A stretch of 64,000 bases of DNA from Bolinopsis microptera (lineage: Eukaryota; Ctenophora; Tentaculata; Lobata; Bolinopsidae). The DNA lies in NCBI RefSeq assembly GCF_026151205.1, contig NC_087077.1:14854983-14918982 (forward strand), in the 5' to 3' direction. Positions 11,501 to 23,900 of this stretch are shown here, in pieces (the stretch's first letter is position 1; every line of letters starts with the position of its first letter). The translations under genes and the position numbers were made by a program. Under the pieces are notes generated by a model, which was not told the DNA's origin, did no database searches, and saw only the letters and a list, made by a program, of their open reading frames with translations.

Positions 11501-14500
11501 CCTGTAATTTACACAGATCCCTATCAATATTTACCTGTAATCTACACAGATCCCTATCGTATGTGGGCATCTGTCTGAGCTGATAAGCGACAGTTCGTCC
11601 GTAGTCCCCGCAAAGGTCCGCCTCCTCAGTTGACCTGCTGGAGGACTGTCGTTCACACAGCTTCCTCTTCTTACACACATCTCCAGCTGAAACAACACGG
11701 TATTAATGTTGGGTCATTTTTTATTGTCATTGTTTCTTTTTTTGTGTGGTTTTCATGTCCTTTATAACGTATAACATATTCATGCTAGTAGTCAATATCT
11801 ACATTCTGCACCGTGGTAAGACGCATTAGAAAAGAAACTTAACAAAGGGAGACAGTCTATGAGGATTAGGACCCATATACTATTACACCCATATCATATA
11901 GTATATACTACAATCTACATATTCATATTTCATATATACTACTTAATACATATATACTACATAATACATATAATATATAATATATACTACATATATGTTA
12001 TATACTGCATATAAACTACATGTATATTGTATATTACATATATATATATATATATATATATATACTTCGTATTATATATTGCATATATTCTGTGAGGGAA
12101 AATATTGAATTTTCAAGCGTCATTTATCAGTTTTTGAATTCGGGAAAAGAATTTTTATAAATCCCTAAATATAAACGCCTTTCTAAATAGTTTCCTCTCT
12201 CTTGCGTGGTTTCACTGGTTATCTACAAGGTCCGTAACTCTACAACTACTTAAATGATGTTTGCAGGACTTACAATATTTCCTGACATTTGCATGATTTA
12301 TTGACGTTTGAAGGGTTATAGCTGACAGTGACAGTAGCACGTTTTAATACCTGTCTGGGAGTGACCAGACACGCCTCCCACGAACTACGTGACGTCCCTT
12401 ATTAAACGCCGCCCACCTATTTCTCTAATAAATCTGGCAGACAGCAAGCGAATAAGACTCTCTGATATCGAGAAAATTATATTTACTGCTGTCGCAATTT
12501 AACTCCAGCCAAGTTTCATGTAATCGTGGTATAAGGTGTGGCTGGTTACTTACGGCTGTCACAGTCGGATTTGCCGGGGATGGCCAAGTTTTGGGGCAAG
12601 AGAGGAGCCACTGGTGTTTCGGAGCGGCCTTGTTCACTGTTGTCACCCTGTGAGAGGTTACTTTATTAGTCAAGGTGCTTTTCTCTTAACATTAATATCT
12701 CAAATAATAATACCCTCCGGGACGTTATAATACCATATAGCTTTCTCAACAGTGATTGACAATATACAATTTCACTAGTTGTGAATAATAGCTAGGGTTC
12801 AGGGGAGCGCGATCAAATAAATAAAGAAAATGAGAAATCATTGCCTTCCCGCGCAGGAAGTGCCGATTATCAAACACAAGGAAATATTTCCGTACCCTAG
12901 GACTGGTAGTGTTGTTAGGACTACAGTGCGGAGAGGAGTGATTAACTCCGTTCATCTGGTGAACTAGTCCGTTAGCATTGCTGTTCTGATCGCTTATATC
13001 TGGTGTTATCCCAAAACAGGAGGCCGCGGTTTCTGCTAGGGGCCCCTGGAGAGAATGTTTATATCAGCGCTATTCATTATTTGCATTCGACTAGATTTCT
13101 TTTATAAAATTGTACAAGACAAATGGCATAATTGTTCGTCGTTGTCTCGAATGTTTTTTAACTTTTCAAAATTAATCCTAAATATTATACCTGAAGAGCC
13201 TTGAGAACTGCGACTAGGTCAGCGTTGTTAGCCAGATGGAAAGCACTAGCGTCCAGAGTTCCTGAAGTGCTACCCATGGGAACCTGAACGGCACACTCCT
13301 CGGTCACGTGCTCTCTCTTCATAGTGGGGAGGTGGTAGGAGGAGGAGTTTCTGGCAGACATGTTCTGCGGAGGAAACACAGATTAAAACTTTGCGAAGAA
13401 GGATTGTCCGGAGAAAAATAGTTTGTTAGTAGAAAAGTGCTCGGCAGATTTTTATGAAATGAAGAATGAAAGAGAACGTAACGAACCTTTGCGAACCCCA
13501 GCTCAGCACCACTCTCATTCTTAACACTCATGAACTCGTGGATGAACTGCAGACTCTCGTAATAAGGCCATCTCGACTGGAGCTTCTCGTTTGTTTTCCT
13601 CTCGTGGTCTTGCAACTTTTTTGTCTCTCTTCGGAAGTAGCTTCGTAAATTCTCCAGTTTTCTCTTCGTTTCGTTAACTGAGGGAATATAAGGTTGCAAT
13701 AAAAACAGGAACTCAGACTATATATTTGAAATTCGCGTTTAAAAACGAACAGGTATAATGATCGGACCTTTACCGATTGTTGAAATTCGACATCTAGCGT
13801 CATCTAGCGTCATCTAGCGTCATTTAACGCTAGATGACGCTAGATGTCGAATTTCAACAATCGGTAAAGGTCCAAATGATCTACCACCTAGTAATATCAT
13901 TCAATAGAAGACAGAAAGTTAATGAATGAATTGTTCATTAATGGACTAACCAATCAATTAATGATATCAATTTTAGACGTACCAGTGAGATCAGGAATGT
14001 TGAGTTCCCGGACCAGATCATCATACACCATGTTCCGGATATCCCTATGAAAATACTCCGGATTACTGGGATTCCAGAGGACGGATTTCTTCTCGTACAG
14101 CTTTATCAAGCCTATTATCCTCTCGTGAGTCCAGTCGATGGTTGGGGAGGGGTTGCTACTGTTGGTGGAGGTGGTAGATGTTGTGGAGTTAGGGGCTGGG
14201 GAGAATGGGGGTGTTAATGTTTAAATGTATATAAGTTTTAATGTAGATAAGCTTTAAAATGAATATAGACAAGTTCAATAGTTCTTCTGTGCTCAAGGGT
14301 GTAATAAAAGAGCACCGAAATTAAGTTAGGTAAGTTTTGCACATACATTAAGTAAAATTCCATCAGTCATAATGAAGCCTAATTCAGGATGAATCTATGT
14401 CTAAAACGAATACGTTAATATTGGCCGATGAATTATGCAATATAATAATAAGATTACAAATATGCAAAGTATGAATATATGACTCACAACTGTAAGATGT

Positions 14501-14626
14501 AGAAGATATCATAGTGGGCGTGGTCATGCTGCTGACTACGTGTTTCTGGAGCTTTATCGGCGTCGGCGCTAGAATAGCGTTTGGAGAACTCGTGCGAACG
14601 TTGCTCAGAATCAGTCCGTCGATCAT
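8540..14626 (-). CDS. MADF domain / BESS-like DNA-binding protein, eight exons, 406 residues
   Basis: Exons (5' to 3'): 14488-14626, 13983-14195, 13487-13677, 13191-13364, 12896-13045, 12554-12647, 11535-11686, 8540-8647. All donors are GT, all acceptors AG, and every phase matches, giving 406 codons plus TAA. Exons 2-3 encode a MADF domain: DWTHERIIGLIKLYEKKSVL ... FHRDIRNMVYDDLVREL, then KRKLENLRSYFRRETKKLQ ... RWPYYESLQFI. MADF is a Myb-related DNA-binding fold. Exons 7-8 join to give CGDYGRTVAYQLRQMPTYDR ... LCRLQIDQLIFNIIHK, which has the pattern of the C-terminal BESS/interaction helix of such regulators, and only forms when exon 7 is spliced at 11535 to exon 8. The basic stretch CKKRKLCERQ may be a nuclear signal. 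The last intron (8648-11534) starts with a huge array made of this same exon end. A sequence-specific transcriptional regulator is likely; targets unknown. Confidence 0.85.
9305..11098. repeat. 33-bp minisatellite made of exon end plus 5' splice site, main array (about 54 units)
   Basis: Period 33. On the minus (transcribed) strand each unit reads GATAGGGATCTGTGTAGA TTACAG followed by GTAAATACT: 24 bases identical to the last 24 coding bases of MADF exon 7 (D R D L C R L Q), then nine bases equal to the start of the following intron. Most units keep CAG/GTAAAT; some have lost it (CAG/ATAAAT or CAAG/TAAAT variants). The unit is a multiple of three, so it stays open in the sense frame for long runs and also in an antisense frame that encodes nothing recognisable. 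Confidence 0.95.
11102..11174. repeat. 73-bp interruption of the array, duplicated at 11756-11828
   Basis: The sequence from TGTCCTTTATAACG to GTAAGACGCATTA occurs at 11102-11174 and again at 11756-11828 with one mismatch. The second copy lies in intron 6, upstream (in sense) of MADF exon 7; the first separates the two blocks of the 33-bp array. Confidence 0.9.
11175..11558. repeat. 33-bp exon-end/splice-donor minisatellite, exon-proximal block (about 12 units)
   Basis: Continuous with the 3' end of MADF exon 7: the first unit in sense direction is the real exon end with donor at 11534/11535, followed by about eleven more copies with period 33. In sense frame the exon can be read on without a stop through this block until a TAA near 11172, so use of any of these donors would insert 11-residue units (VN[T/I]DRDLCRLQ) and stay in frame. 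At least two units have a destroyed donor. Confidence 0.9.
12031..12063. repeat. (AT)n microsatellite
   Basis: Alternating TA tract within a TATA-rich stretch of MADF intron 6. Confidence 0.8.
13764..13873. repeat. Hairpin/MITE-like palindrome in MADF intron 2
   Basis: Arms GGACCTTTACCGATTGTTGA... and its reverse complement ending in GGTAAAGGTCC, about 46 bases each, with a loop containing extra copies of CATCTAGCGT. Lies between MADF exons 2 and 3. Could be a small MITE; no clear target duplication. Confidence 0.8.
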
Positions 14627-15500
14627 TACTGGTAAATAATTAGGTTTATAATCAGTGTAATTAATTACTGGTGATTAATTAGTGTAATTAATTACTGGTG
14701 ATTAATAGGGTAATTTTTAATTGTTAGTGAATTGTTTCATCACTTCATTGTTTTATTAATTAATTGATTAATATTTCTTGTACTTTGTGCAGTCAAACCA
14801 AAATATTGTACATTCAACGTACAGTACAGATAAACACTTTGTGAAACTTTGATATGACTTAGTTTGCCACGCCGAAGGATTTTGGCAATTAGAAACAGTT
14901 TTAAATATTTATATGGAAAATACCTTAATCTTCTGATATTCAGTCTCTGAATCTGATAAATCCTATGTAACAAACTTAACAGTAAAATACGGAAGAACTA
15001 AAATAACTGAACAACTGCTAATTGCTCATTAACAAAGCGGACCCGAAATAACTGCCACATAACGTCACCCCTCATACCGCCCTGACATCATATATTTCGG
15101 TACATGCCCGCTGGCTGGCATCTGCCGGCTCTAAAATTAACCACCGTGAAAACCATGGTAGACAGGCTGAGCAGCCGGTGGTTGGTTACAGGATGTCACG
15201 TGACTGGTATTGGTGGCAGTGGGCTTGCATGGTAGTTGTAGACAACGTGCGAGCCTGGCCCTGGCTTGCAATCTCAATTCTGGGCTGCTAATCTTACCCT
15301 CTCTGGCAGGATACCAATTTTTAACCACACAACTGGATTCGATAGGGCGTTCAACTGCAATCATTTAGAATTGATGTTGGGAAATAATGTCTTAACACCT
15401 TGCTCATGAGAAATAGAGAATGTAAGTTAATGGAGTATACAAATATTGTGCAGGACTCAGAAGAGCGTCTTAAGAGCAACTAGAGGCAGGTGAGAATAAA
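14627..15500. other. Upstream region of the MADF/BESS gene
   Basis: AT-rich with a short local duplication of GTAATTAATTACTGGTGATT near 14655-14705. A GTCACGTGAC-type E-box occurs near 15195. No exon recognised. The start at 14626 is the best Met in the first exon, but an upstream non-coding exon is possible. Confidence 0.4.
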
Positions 15501-15830
15501 AGAAATGAGCGACAGGACCTTAAAGTACCTTTTATAATATTGGAACCTTGGTGTTCTGAGCTGGGTGGGAGACTGGTGGTGGTTGCGGGTGGTCTTATGA
15601 CACTCTACGATCCTACTATCTTCGTGGACACCCTCTGACCCTTCATTCGACGGGACTGACTCGTGTTCGAGCTGCAATAAATCCGTTTATCTTTATGACA
15701 CCCACATTAGAGCTAGCTGCTTTGTAACTCCATATTTGGTAAGAGAGTTCGTTAAAATTGTTACCCAACACGAAGTCAAACTCAGTATTCTTCAAACGCT
15801 AACGTTGCTGTGTCACAACCTCTATTTTCG
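15501..15830. repeat. Direct repeat, copy 1 (possible diverged LTR)
   Basis: 15501-15775 matches 17145-17427 at high identity (GAGCTGGGTGGGAGACTGGT and following), with weaker similarity continuing to about 15830/17486 (CGTTGCTGTGTCAC). A TATATAAA with E-box (GTCACGTGAGCCC) lies just after copy 1 near 15908-15935. The roughly 1.3 kb between copies has no intact gag or pol frame. Confidence 0.6.
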
Positions 15831-17144
15831 CGTTCGTTAACGTCTGTCGACCGGTTACCTTTGAGTTTGTTGGTGTCCTGTGCGGAGATGGATGTTGGAT
15901 CGCTGTGGTCACGTGAGCCCAATATATAAAGGAGCGTCGTGTGTGGTCCGTTTCAGATATTGCTAAAAACCATGTCATTTATTTTGAATCTATTTTGGGA
16001 TCTTCTTTAAGTCAGCGAGTTTTTAGGAATCTTATTTCACGATTGGCTTGTTATGGTGAGCTAGACTAAACCCGATCAGAGGCTCTTAAAAGTTGTCAAA
16101 ATCTTCTTGATTTCAAGACATATTATTCGCCTTTATCAAGAGACTGGTAAATGGTATAATCGTTCAGTCGCTTCTCGAATGCTCATTGTCCAGGTTTGCT
16201 GATCTTTGGATGTCTTCATAGAGGGTTCAACTTATTGAGTTGTTCATGAGCCGAGTGTTCTAGATCATAGAGTAGCAGTTCAGCTTTCTAGATAGAGTTT
16301 GTATGGGGTTAATAGTAAGTCCATTTCCAAGAACACTAATGAACAGGAAGGGGCCAATGTATCAACTTGTAACATTCTGATAAAGGCTTTGAAAGTCAGT
16401 AAGACCGGCCGAAGTTTGGATTCTGGTGCATGAGCAGGCCAAGTCACTAGTGACAGTGAGAATGGCAGGAGGGGTCCCATACAGACCAGCTATTTATGCG
16501 TGCTTTCCTAATGATGGTGAAGAAGGCTTTGGAAAAATCTATAAACAAGACAGCTGCAGATCTGTTCCTTTTTGCACTCTTCGATTATTCAACGAAGCGC
16601 TAGAATCCAGCGAACTTTGAACCTTCTACGAAACTATTTTGGTTTGATCGCAGAAGGGACTCTATATATATGGGTTGGTGATAACTATTTTTGGATGACT
16701 GTTTTTATTGTGGAGAAGTGACACAAGAACTGAGATTCATTATGGACCTTTAAATTAAAGCTAGAGGCAGCCACCGGACTAAATTCCTATAGATATGGAA
16801 AGGTGGCTGAAGGGCTGCACACCCGGCGACCTCATCACATTGAAGAACAACAATCATAACAGTGACTCTTTTTCTTCCTCTACCAATCAAAACACAGTTC
16901 ATTCGGAGAGACTTCCTAACTGACCGTTAGCAAGGAAGAAGTGTCACACGTCATGTGTATACTGTGTAAAACCGTGTAAAAAAAGCGTTTAGTTTGAGCA
17001 AATACTCAGTGTCTAAAAAGTAACAAACCTTGTGGTTGCTTCATTCTTAATTTGCGATGAGACATTTCTCTGTGCTCAGTTTACAAGCCAACAGCAAGAT
17101 CTGATGCACTCCCAGGCAAAACACCAATATGAGTATGACCAACA

Positions 17145-17486
17145 AGAAATGAGCGAAAGGACCTTGAAGTACCTTTAATAGTGCCTTAGTGGAACCTTGG
17201 TGTTCTGAGCTGGGTGGGAGACTGGTGGTTGTTGCGGGTGGTCTTATGACACTCTACGATCCTACTATCTTCGTGGACACTCGCATTCTGACCTTTCCTC
17301 CGACAGAACGGGTTTATGTTGGAGCAGCAAAAAATCTGTTTATCTTTATGACACCCACATTAGAGTTTGCTGCTTTGTAACTCCATATTTGGTATGAGAG
17401 TTCGTTAAAATCTTTACCCAACACGAAGTTTGGAAGTCAAGTATCGTCGTGATTCACGTTGCTGTGTCACTACCTCTAATTTGCTT
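17145..17486. repeat. Direct repeat, copy 2 (possible diverged LTR)
   Basis: Partner of the copy at 15501-15830, same orientation, start-to-start distance 1644 bases. It could be a remnant of a retroelement or a plain segmental duplication; no primer-binding site or coding region was recognised. Confidence 0.6.
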
Positions 17487-19655
17487 GCTGTCTGTGTTTG
17501 CGTTTGTCAGTGTTCTGTTCGAGGGTGGCTGTCGCCGTGTGGCATATAGCCAGTCGTGATTCGTTAGGGTGAAACCTTGCATCAGAAACGTGGACCCACG
17601 AATTTCACAGACGTAATGATAAAAATGATTATATCACTATCTTCATGCAAAAGAACTGGAGTCAAATTAAAATCGGGAAATAATTTGACTTCGGACCCAG
17701 GGAACTGGAAAACTTTTTCAGAGTCATTGAACATTGAACAATATGGTAAATACATTGTAGTGACGTTAGTGGTGCTATGGATCGCATATAAAACGAATGC
17801 GTTCTCCCGTGCAATGTATTTATCTTCCCTCGTGTTAATGAATAATGCAACCTTACCTCCAAGCAAAGAACACTGCCGTGAATACAGACAAGAATTAGAC
17901 ACGTTGGGGGGAGCTTTGTGAAATTTAGGAATATTAAATATGTGCTAATATGTTATTATTAACTACAAGTGCGATCATCAATAACTGCTCAGTAATAAGC
18001 TCGTTACTTATAATGACAAAGAAATGGTCTGATCCATTCTTTAAAATAACCAAACTTCCAAACCACAGCATGGAACTTGAATAGGCAGCCGTTGCCAAGT
18101 TTAGCTGATCTACGAGAGATAAACGATCCATCTCTGACCAATCGAGACAGACAACCCGTGCAACACAAAAGGGTATGAGAATCAACTTGCAACACGATTA
18201 TTCAATGGGACTCCTAATCAAATTTTAATTGTATCCGAACATAATCGCGGACGGAGGGTGCTATCACAAAACACAATGCGGTGATATCGACAAAATTACT
18301 AAATTATAGGACATCAATTTTGTGAATTGTGGAACATCGAGGAATTATAATCGTGTAAAACCTTGCGTTTAAAGTTAAACGTGCACGACCGATACCATTA
18401 CCAATTCAGGGGAGTATAGCTTTATCATAAAATACAATAACAGGACAACAAATCCGTTAAAGTAGTACCAAATAGTATTAGTACAGATTGATTGCTATGA
18501 TTGATTAAGAACCACTTATTGATGCCATGAAATTACTTAGAAATCAGTACCACAAATTACTGAGAAAGGAAATTAAATCGATAGCCACAAAACAGTATGT
18601 CGCCATGAATTAAGAGCACGGTTTTTGTGCAAACACACTCTGCAACTCTCGCCGGTATTTCAGAGCTTTAAAAATTTAATTAATTCCTGCCTGGATCTAA
18701 GAGTGGGACCACCCACTAAAAACCAGCGAGGACAGATATAATCCACGATAAGGACGATCCCAGCCAGGCAGATTAGCATAACTATTTGAATAAAACTGGG
18801 CTAAACTAAAACTAAAGGCAGGTCCCTCGCTCAGTACAGCAATAAGGACCATGGCACTCTGCACATCAAAAATTCAAGACGAGTCAGGTCATTATTTGGC
18901 CGAGTTGGAGCACCCGTGAACAAAGGGCAGCCCGAGTACTGCGATCAGGGGCAGGGTTAAAGCAGGACCGGGGAGAGAGATGTCCAGCTAAAGACAAAGC
19001 GGGCACAAGCTAGCTGACCCAGGACAATCAGGACAATGTAAACTAGGGCAGGGGAACGCTAGTGAGCTAGTGAGCGGTGGATAATGATACTCTCGTCCTG
19101 AGACAAAACAAAGCGGAGCTGGAGAGAGAAAGTGTACTGTATGATGCGGCCCACACTGGGGGACAGCGCTCTCTTACACACATGGTATAGCATTTGTCCT
19201 GCTTTAAAAAGGATAATTACGTACCCAACAGACTGACCTACCTCATTATACCTTATATGGGATAAGCGGTAGCCCACCTTCAGGCCCACGTGGCTGGACG
19301 GGGGGAGAGCTGAAGGTGCACAGCGTGGCGGGGGCCAGCACCGCTCCACCAACTCGTTTCTGCTCCACCGATCTTAGCTCAGAGTCCTACATGCACCTCT
19401 CCAAATCGTGTCAGTCCTGAAGAATGATGGGATCATGCAAGTGGATAATGTGATATAGTCCCACCCCACCCGCTCCCCCAACTGGGCCCTTGGTCCGGGG
19501 CTGACTAATTAGGTTCTGTCAAGGTACTCAGATCTATCAGGCTGTACTACGTGTGATTGTATAAAGAGTGCAGCAGGGCAATTATCTGCCGGTCTACAGT
19601 ACAAGATGGTGAGTACCTCTGCAGTCGTTTACACTATCTCACATCACCCAACCAG
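17487..19655. other. Intergenic, no recognised gene
   Basis: Small open frames on both strands around 17577-17921 and 19059-19352 show no domain, no consistent splice context and no family resemblance. Nothing else supported. Confidence 0.35.
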
Positions 19656-19659
19656 TGTC

Positions 19660-20060
19660 CTCTCCGGCGCCACGTGTGTTGCGGGGTAACCAACCACAGC
19701 TCTCCTTTCACACCACGTGACAACTTTTCAGAGCCACCAGATCATCGGGGTACAATTATCCAACTCGTGTTTAGCTAATACGACACTTTCGGAGTTGGCA
19801 CGTGCTAGAGTTCGTGTCACGTGATCGTGTTGACCGATCAGAGAGCGAGCACTTGGTCACGTGACTTGGTGTCCAGTGTTGAGGGCCCGGTCCGGCAAGT
19901 GAGCAGTGTACCGCCCAACCTGACACCTGCCGAGCACAACAGCAGCTCTGTTCTGCATCTCGGAAGGCATCTCGGCTCCTGATTGGTTGCTGTATTATTG
20001 GCGGCCCCTGATTGGTCGGTAAGGTCACGTGATAGGACCTGATTGGTTTGACAGGATCTG
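19660..20060. promoter_or_regulatory. E-box and CCAAT-rich patch (candidate promoter or enhancer)
   Basis: Six CACGTG sites in about 370 bases (near 19668, 19713, 19799, 19818, 19857, 20024), several in the extended form GTCACGTGAC/T, plus four ATTGG (reverse CCAAT) motifs between about 19980 and 20045. This resembles a USF/TFE-type promoter. No recognised gene starts next to it; the MAGUK gene ends at 20964 and reads toward it. Confidence 0.4.
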
Positions 20061-20963
20061 TACTAGGTGGTATTTCATGAGGTGGGATCTGAGAGGATGA
20101 CGTTTGTTGCGACTCTGAAAAGCCTGCTTCCAGACTTCCAGTCACTACAGACTAAGAACTGACTACACTCTCTCAGACGACTATAATTATACAGGTATAG
20201 ATGTTGCGTAGCAACTGTATTGCAGACTATAGTCTCACGAAATATCACATCAGCAAATAGGTCGTAATACGATGCACTAGTGATTTCAGTTTATCACAAG
20301 CTTGGAACTTTTCATTTTAGTCTTCTTGGACGACTAAATAAAAGAACGTTTGGTCTTTTTCTGGAATCAATTTCCATAATCTCGTAGTACATAGATTTAA
20401 TTGAATTTATGCGATTTAATTGCTAATTACGGAATTAACGAAGTAACAAGGCTCGTATCAGTCAAAAAATAAATGTAGAACATGACATTTCATTTTATTT
20501 TTAACTCAATATTGATCAACTTATGAATTAAAAAAGTAATTAAAATTGATTCAATTTTTGACATTATTTTCAATAAAGTAACTGCCATCAGAGATTTAAT
20601 GGGAATAAAATGAAGGACATGCAGTAAGTGTCATAAAATTAAATTTCTATAATATAATACGGTCTGATATACAATAACGTAAAAATATCTCAATATTCGT
20701 CGAGCAGTCTCAGTACATTCACAACAGAGTGTCGCGTGTTAATGATGCTCGAAATAACTAACATTCTTAGCCATATGGCGGATTAAACTTACAAGTTTCA
20801 CATTTCATTGTAGTCATTGAGAAAGTTTCAGTGATTTACTTTTAGCTCCGGGACATTTTTGAACGGACTTATTGTTCAAATAGCATGTAACTTATCACAT
20901 TTTCAGAAAGAGTTCCTAAACCGAAGTGAAACATTTCACCTCGTCACATGACATTCCACCTCG

Positions 20964-23900
20964 TCACGTGTTTTCTAACCATCTCCTAGGCATCCAGGCC
21001 GGATGATCAATGATCCTTTCCGCGACTTGGTCTATAAGATCCACGACTGAAGAAAGACTCTCAAGAGTTATGATTGTGTCCACAAACTCTGTGTACCTTC
21101 GTAAGAGTCGCTCTGAGTTGAACCTCAACTCTCTGATATCGCTACCCTGAGGGTTGTTAGAAGAGTTATTTTAGTGCTGAGGTCACACTTACATGAGTTC
21201 GCACTGAGCAAGGCTGACTAACAGTTTATTCATATAATTATACTTGACGTTAGGCCAAATTAGCTGAAAAGATCCAGTCGTTATACACATTTTGTTGGGA
21301 GGCGTTTTAAGACTTTCATGAAAAGTACAGACAAATTGAAAATATGAAACAAATTTAATCAATACGAAATTTGGATTGTGTTGATTTAGAAAATTGTAAT
21401 TAATTGAAGTGACGCACATGAAGTTTTCTTTGCGGGGCAGGTAGTTCCTCCATATCCGTTTGTTTGAGTTCCTTTATCCGCTCCTCGGTTGTCGCTTCAA
21501 CATATATCACGTGGGGACGCAGTGTTCCGTTACATAACACGGACAGGTACTGTGAAAGAGAAACAGAAACTCAGGAGGTAGAAGAGAAAGAGAAATACAG
21601 GGATCCAACGCAAGAATAAGACTATCAGGAAAGTAATATGTAAAAGCACGAGAATGATGCTGGGCTTTTGATTGGATAATCTCAAATGTTAGATAAGTTG
21701 TCATTTATAAATGTGATGGACTACAAATAGTGACCAGACTTGGCAAAACAAACTAAAGATGTGCAATGTTACGCAATTAATTTTGATATTAAATACCAAG
21801 AGTCTGATAACCTGGTCATTAAAATTGACTTTAAAATAAAAATCACACGATACAAAATTCCAAAGTACCTGAGGATGAACATCTAAGAGACAGATCTTCC
21901 CATTAATGATAAGGTCTCTAACACTCTCATATGAGGTACCGTAGTAGTGTCCCCCAGTTTTAGTGTACTCTATCATGTCTCTCTGTTTTATCAAGGCTGA
22001 GAACTCTTTCTTCGAGCAGTGTTTGTATCCCTCAGCGTCTGTCTTCGTGGTGTCTGGAAAAATGCCAGCTAAAACTTATAATTACCTATCATCTTGTTTT
22101 TTCAAGCGTGGTTGCCCTTTCCGTCGATCAAAAACGAGTTCAATTTATTGGAGAAAGTTCAATTGTGGTTCAGACTCACGTTTAATAGGGAGGAAGTACT
22201 TTTCGGGATATCTCTGCAACAGTTTATTTCTTATACAAGATCCACCAAAATACTTAGCACCTGCAAAATTATTGATGTTGACAAAAAAGTTACTTATACT
22301 GTATTCGGAAAAAAAGTAAGCAACAAAAGCACAGAAAGCAATCGAAGTTGTGATTCCAATGAAATGCGCATTTTAAGTAATTTAGCATCGCCTCCACGAC
22401 CTTAGTCAAGTATTATCCACATAACGATAAATTAAGCACATAACATGGGCGTCTCTGAGTCTCTCACTGACCTGTTATTATAATAGGACGCCGTTTGCTC
22501 TTACTCGGCCTCACATGGGTGACCTCGATGTATGTCAGAGGTTCCTTATGATCTTTAGTTCCGAATGTGAAAAGAAAGTCTTTCTTTTTCTTGCTTTTCT
22601 TACTCTTCTCCCGGGTGTAAAGCAAGTTGTCTGTGGACGCTTTAGTTGCTCGACTGTTCAGATATCGTAACCTGGCGAATGTCAAGGAGATCAGTACAAA
22701 AGTGGGGTTAAGGTTAAAATTCTGATTTCCTGGCGTTCAATCAGCGCTGTTTTACTATTTACTACTAACTTCATTATGGTATTAACATTTCAATATTATC
22801 AATTAAAACTTTAAAAGTCGGCGTATGAAAAATCAGATTTCTAGAATATAGCAAAAGTAGACACTATTTCTTCAAACCTCTGGTCGCTACTGGGGATAAG
22901 ACCAACGTGTACTGTCCCATATTTCTTAGCTTGCCACCACGACTCATCTTCTGTGTTCACAACCTAAAACATAATATTGTTAATTTGGCTCTAGCAAACA
23001 AAAATTAATCATTTCGGAATTTACCTCACTAAAGCAGGTATATCAGTATTCAGTATATTGTTAATTAAAATTTCGTGAGAGGTTGTAACTGTAACATGGA
23101 ATTGTAACCAGGTTTAGCTACACACTCTAGCTATACACAACATGGAGAATTTGTTTAATAGTTATAATTGCTAAATGAAAAGCTCTAATACATATATTCG
23201 GATATTGGTGGGAGGCCATGTGTCAAAACAAACATGTTACAGTTTCCCACTAGTACCCAGAAACATTTCTAACATTTCTAACAACCTACCTCCAGAATAT
23301 CTCCCAACTCGAAGGAGAAGCTAGCATCTTGACAGGGGTTCAGGGTGTCTTTCTTCGGGTCGTAGTTGAAAAAGGCCCGGAAATAACGCGACTATAGATG
23401 GAAAACGTTACATGTGTATTTTTAATGATATTTTTTAAAACTGATATGTTTCTCAGTTTCCCCCTCAACGTCTAAACTTTCACGAAAAAGTCCAAGAAAA
23501 AAGGAGTGCTTCCTAATTAATGATAATCAACGAACCTGTAACCCAAAGCCAGAAATAAGAACTAACCTTAGGAGCGGTATAAGACTCTCTGTCTTCAGGA
23601 AACGCTCCAAAGGAGGAAACAGTAATAGTACAATCCTGGGATAATCTACCTAACATTTCTCTTACTTCCTCAACAGTTTTACCCGCCACTGGAACGTTGT
23701 TTATCCTAGGAGGAGAGAGGTGGTATTTATGATTCAAACTAACACCAGATGTGGTGGTGGTGGCTTCGCTAGATAAGGGAGGTTGAAGGGTTCTAGCTGG
23801 AAGAGGGAGGTACAGAGAGTCGAGGAGGGTAAGAGAGGGTGCTGTGAGATAGCGCAAAGGGCATGAATGGGATTGAGGGGGGACTCAGACGAGTAGGTAA

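Noticed and set aside
15960-17140. Internal region of the direct-repeat pair as a retrotransposon gag/pol
   Set aside because: No protease, reverse transcriptase or integrase motif could be read in any frame, only short fragments between stops.
19771-20145. Minus-strand 124-residue open frame over the E-box patch
   Set aside because: Composition is explained by CG-rich promoter-like sequence; no domain, splice partner or conserved feature.
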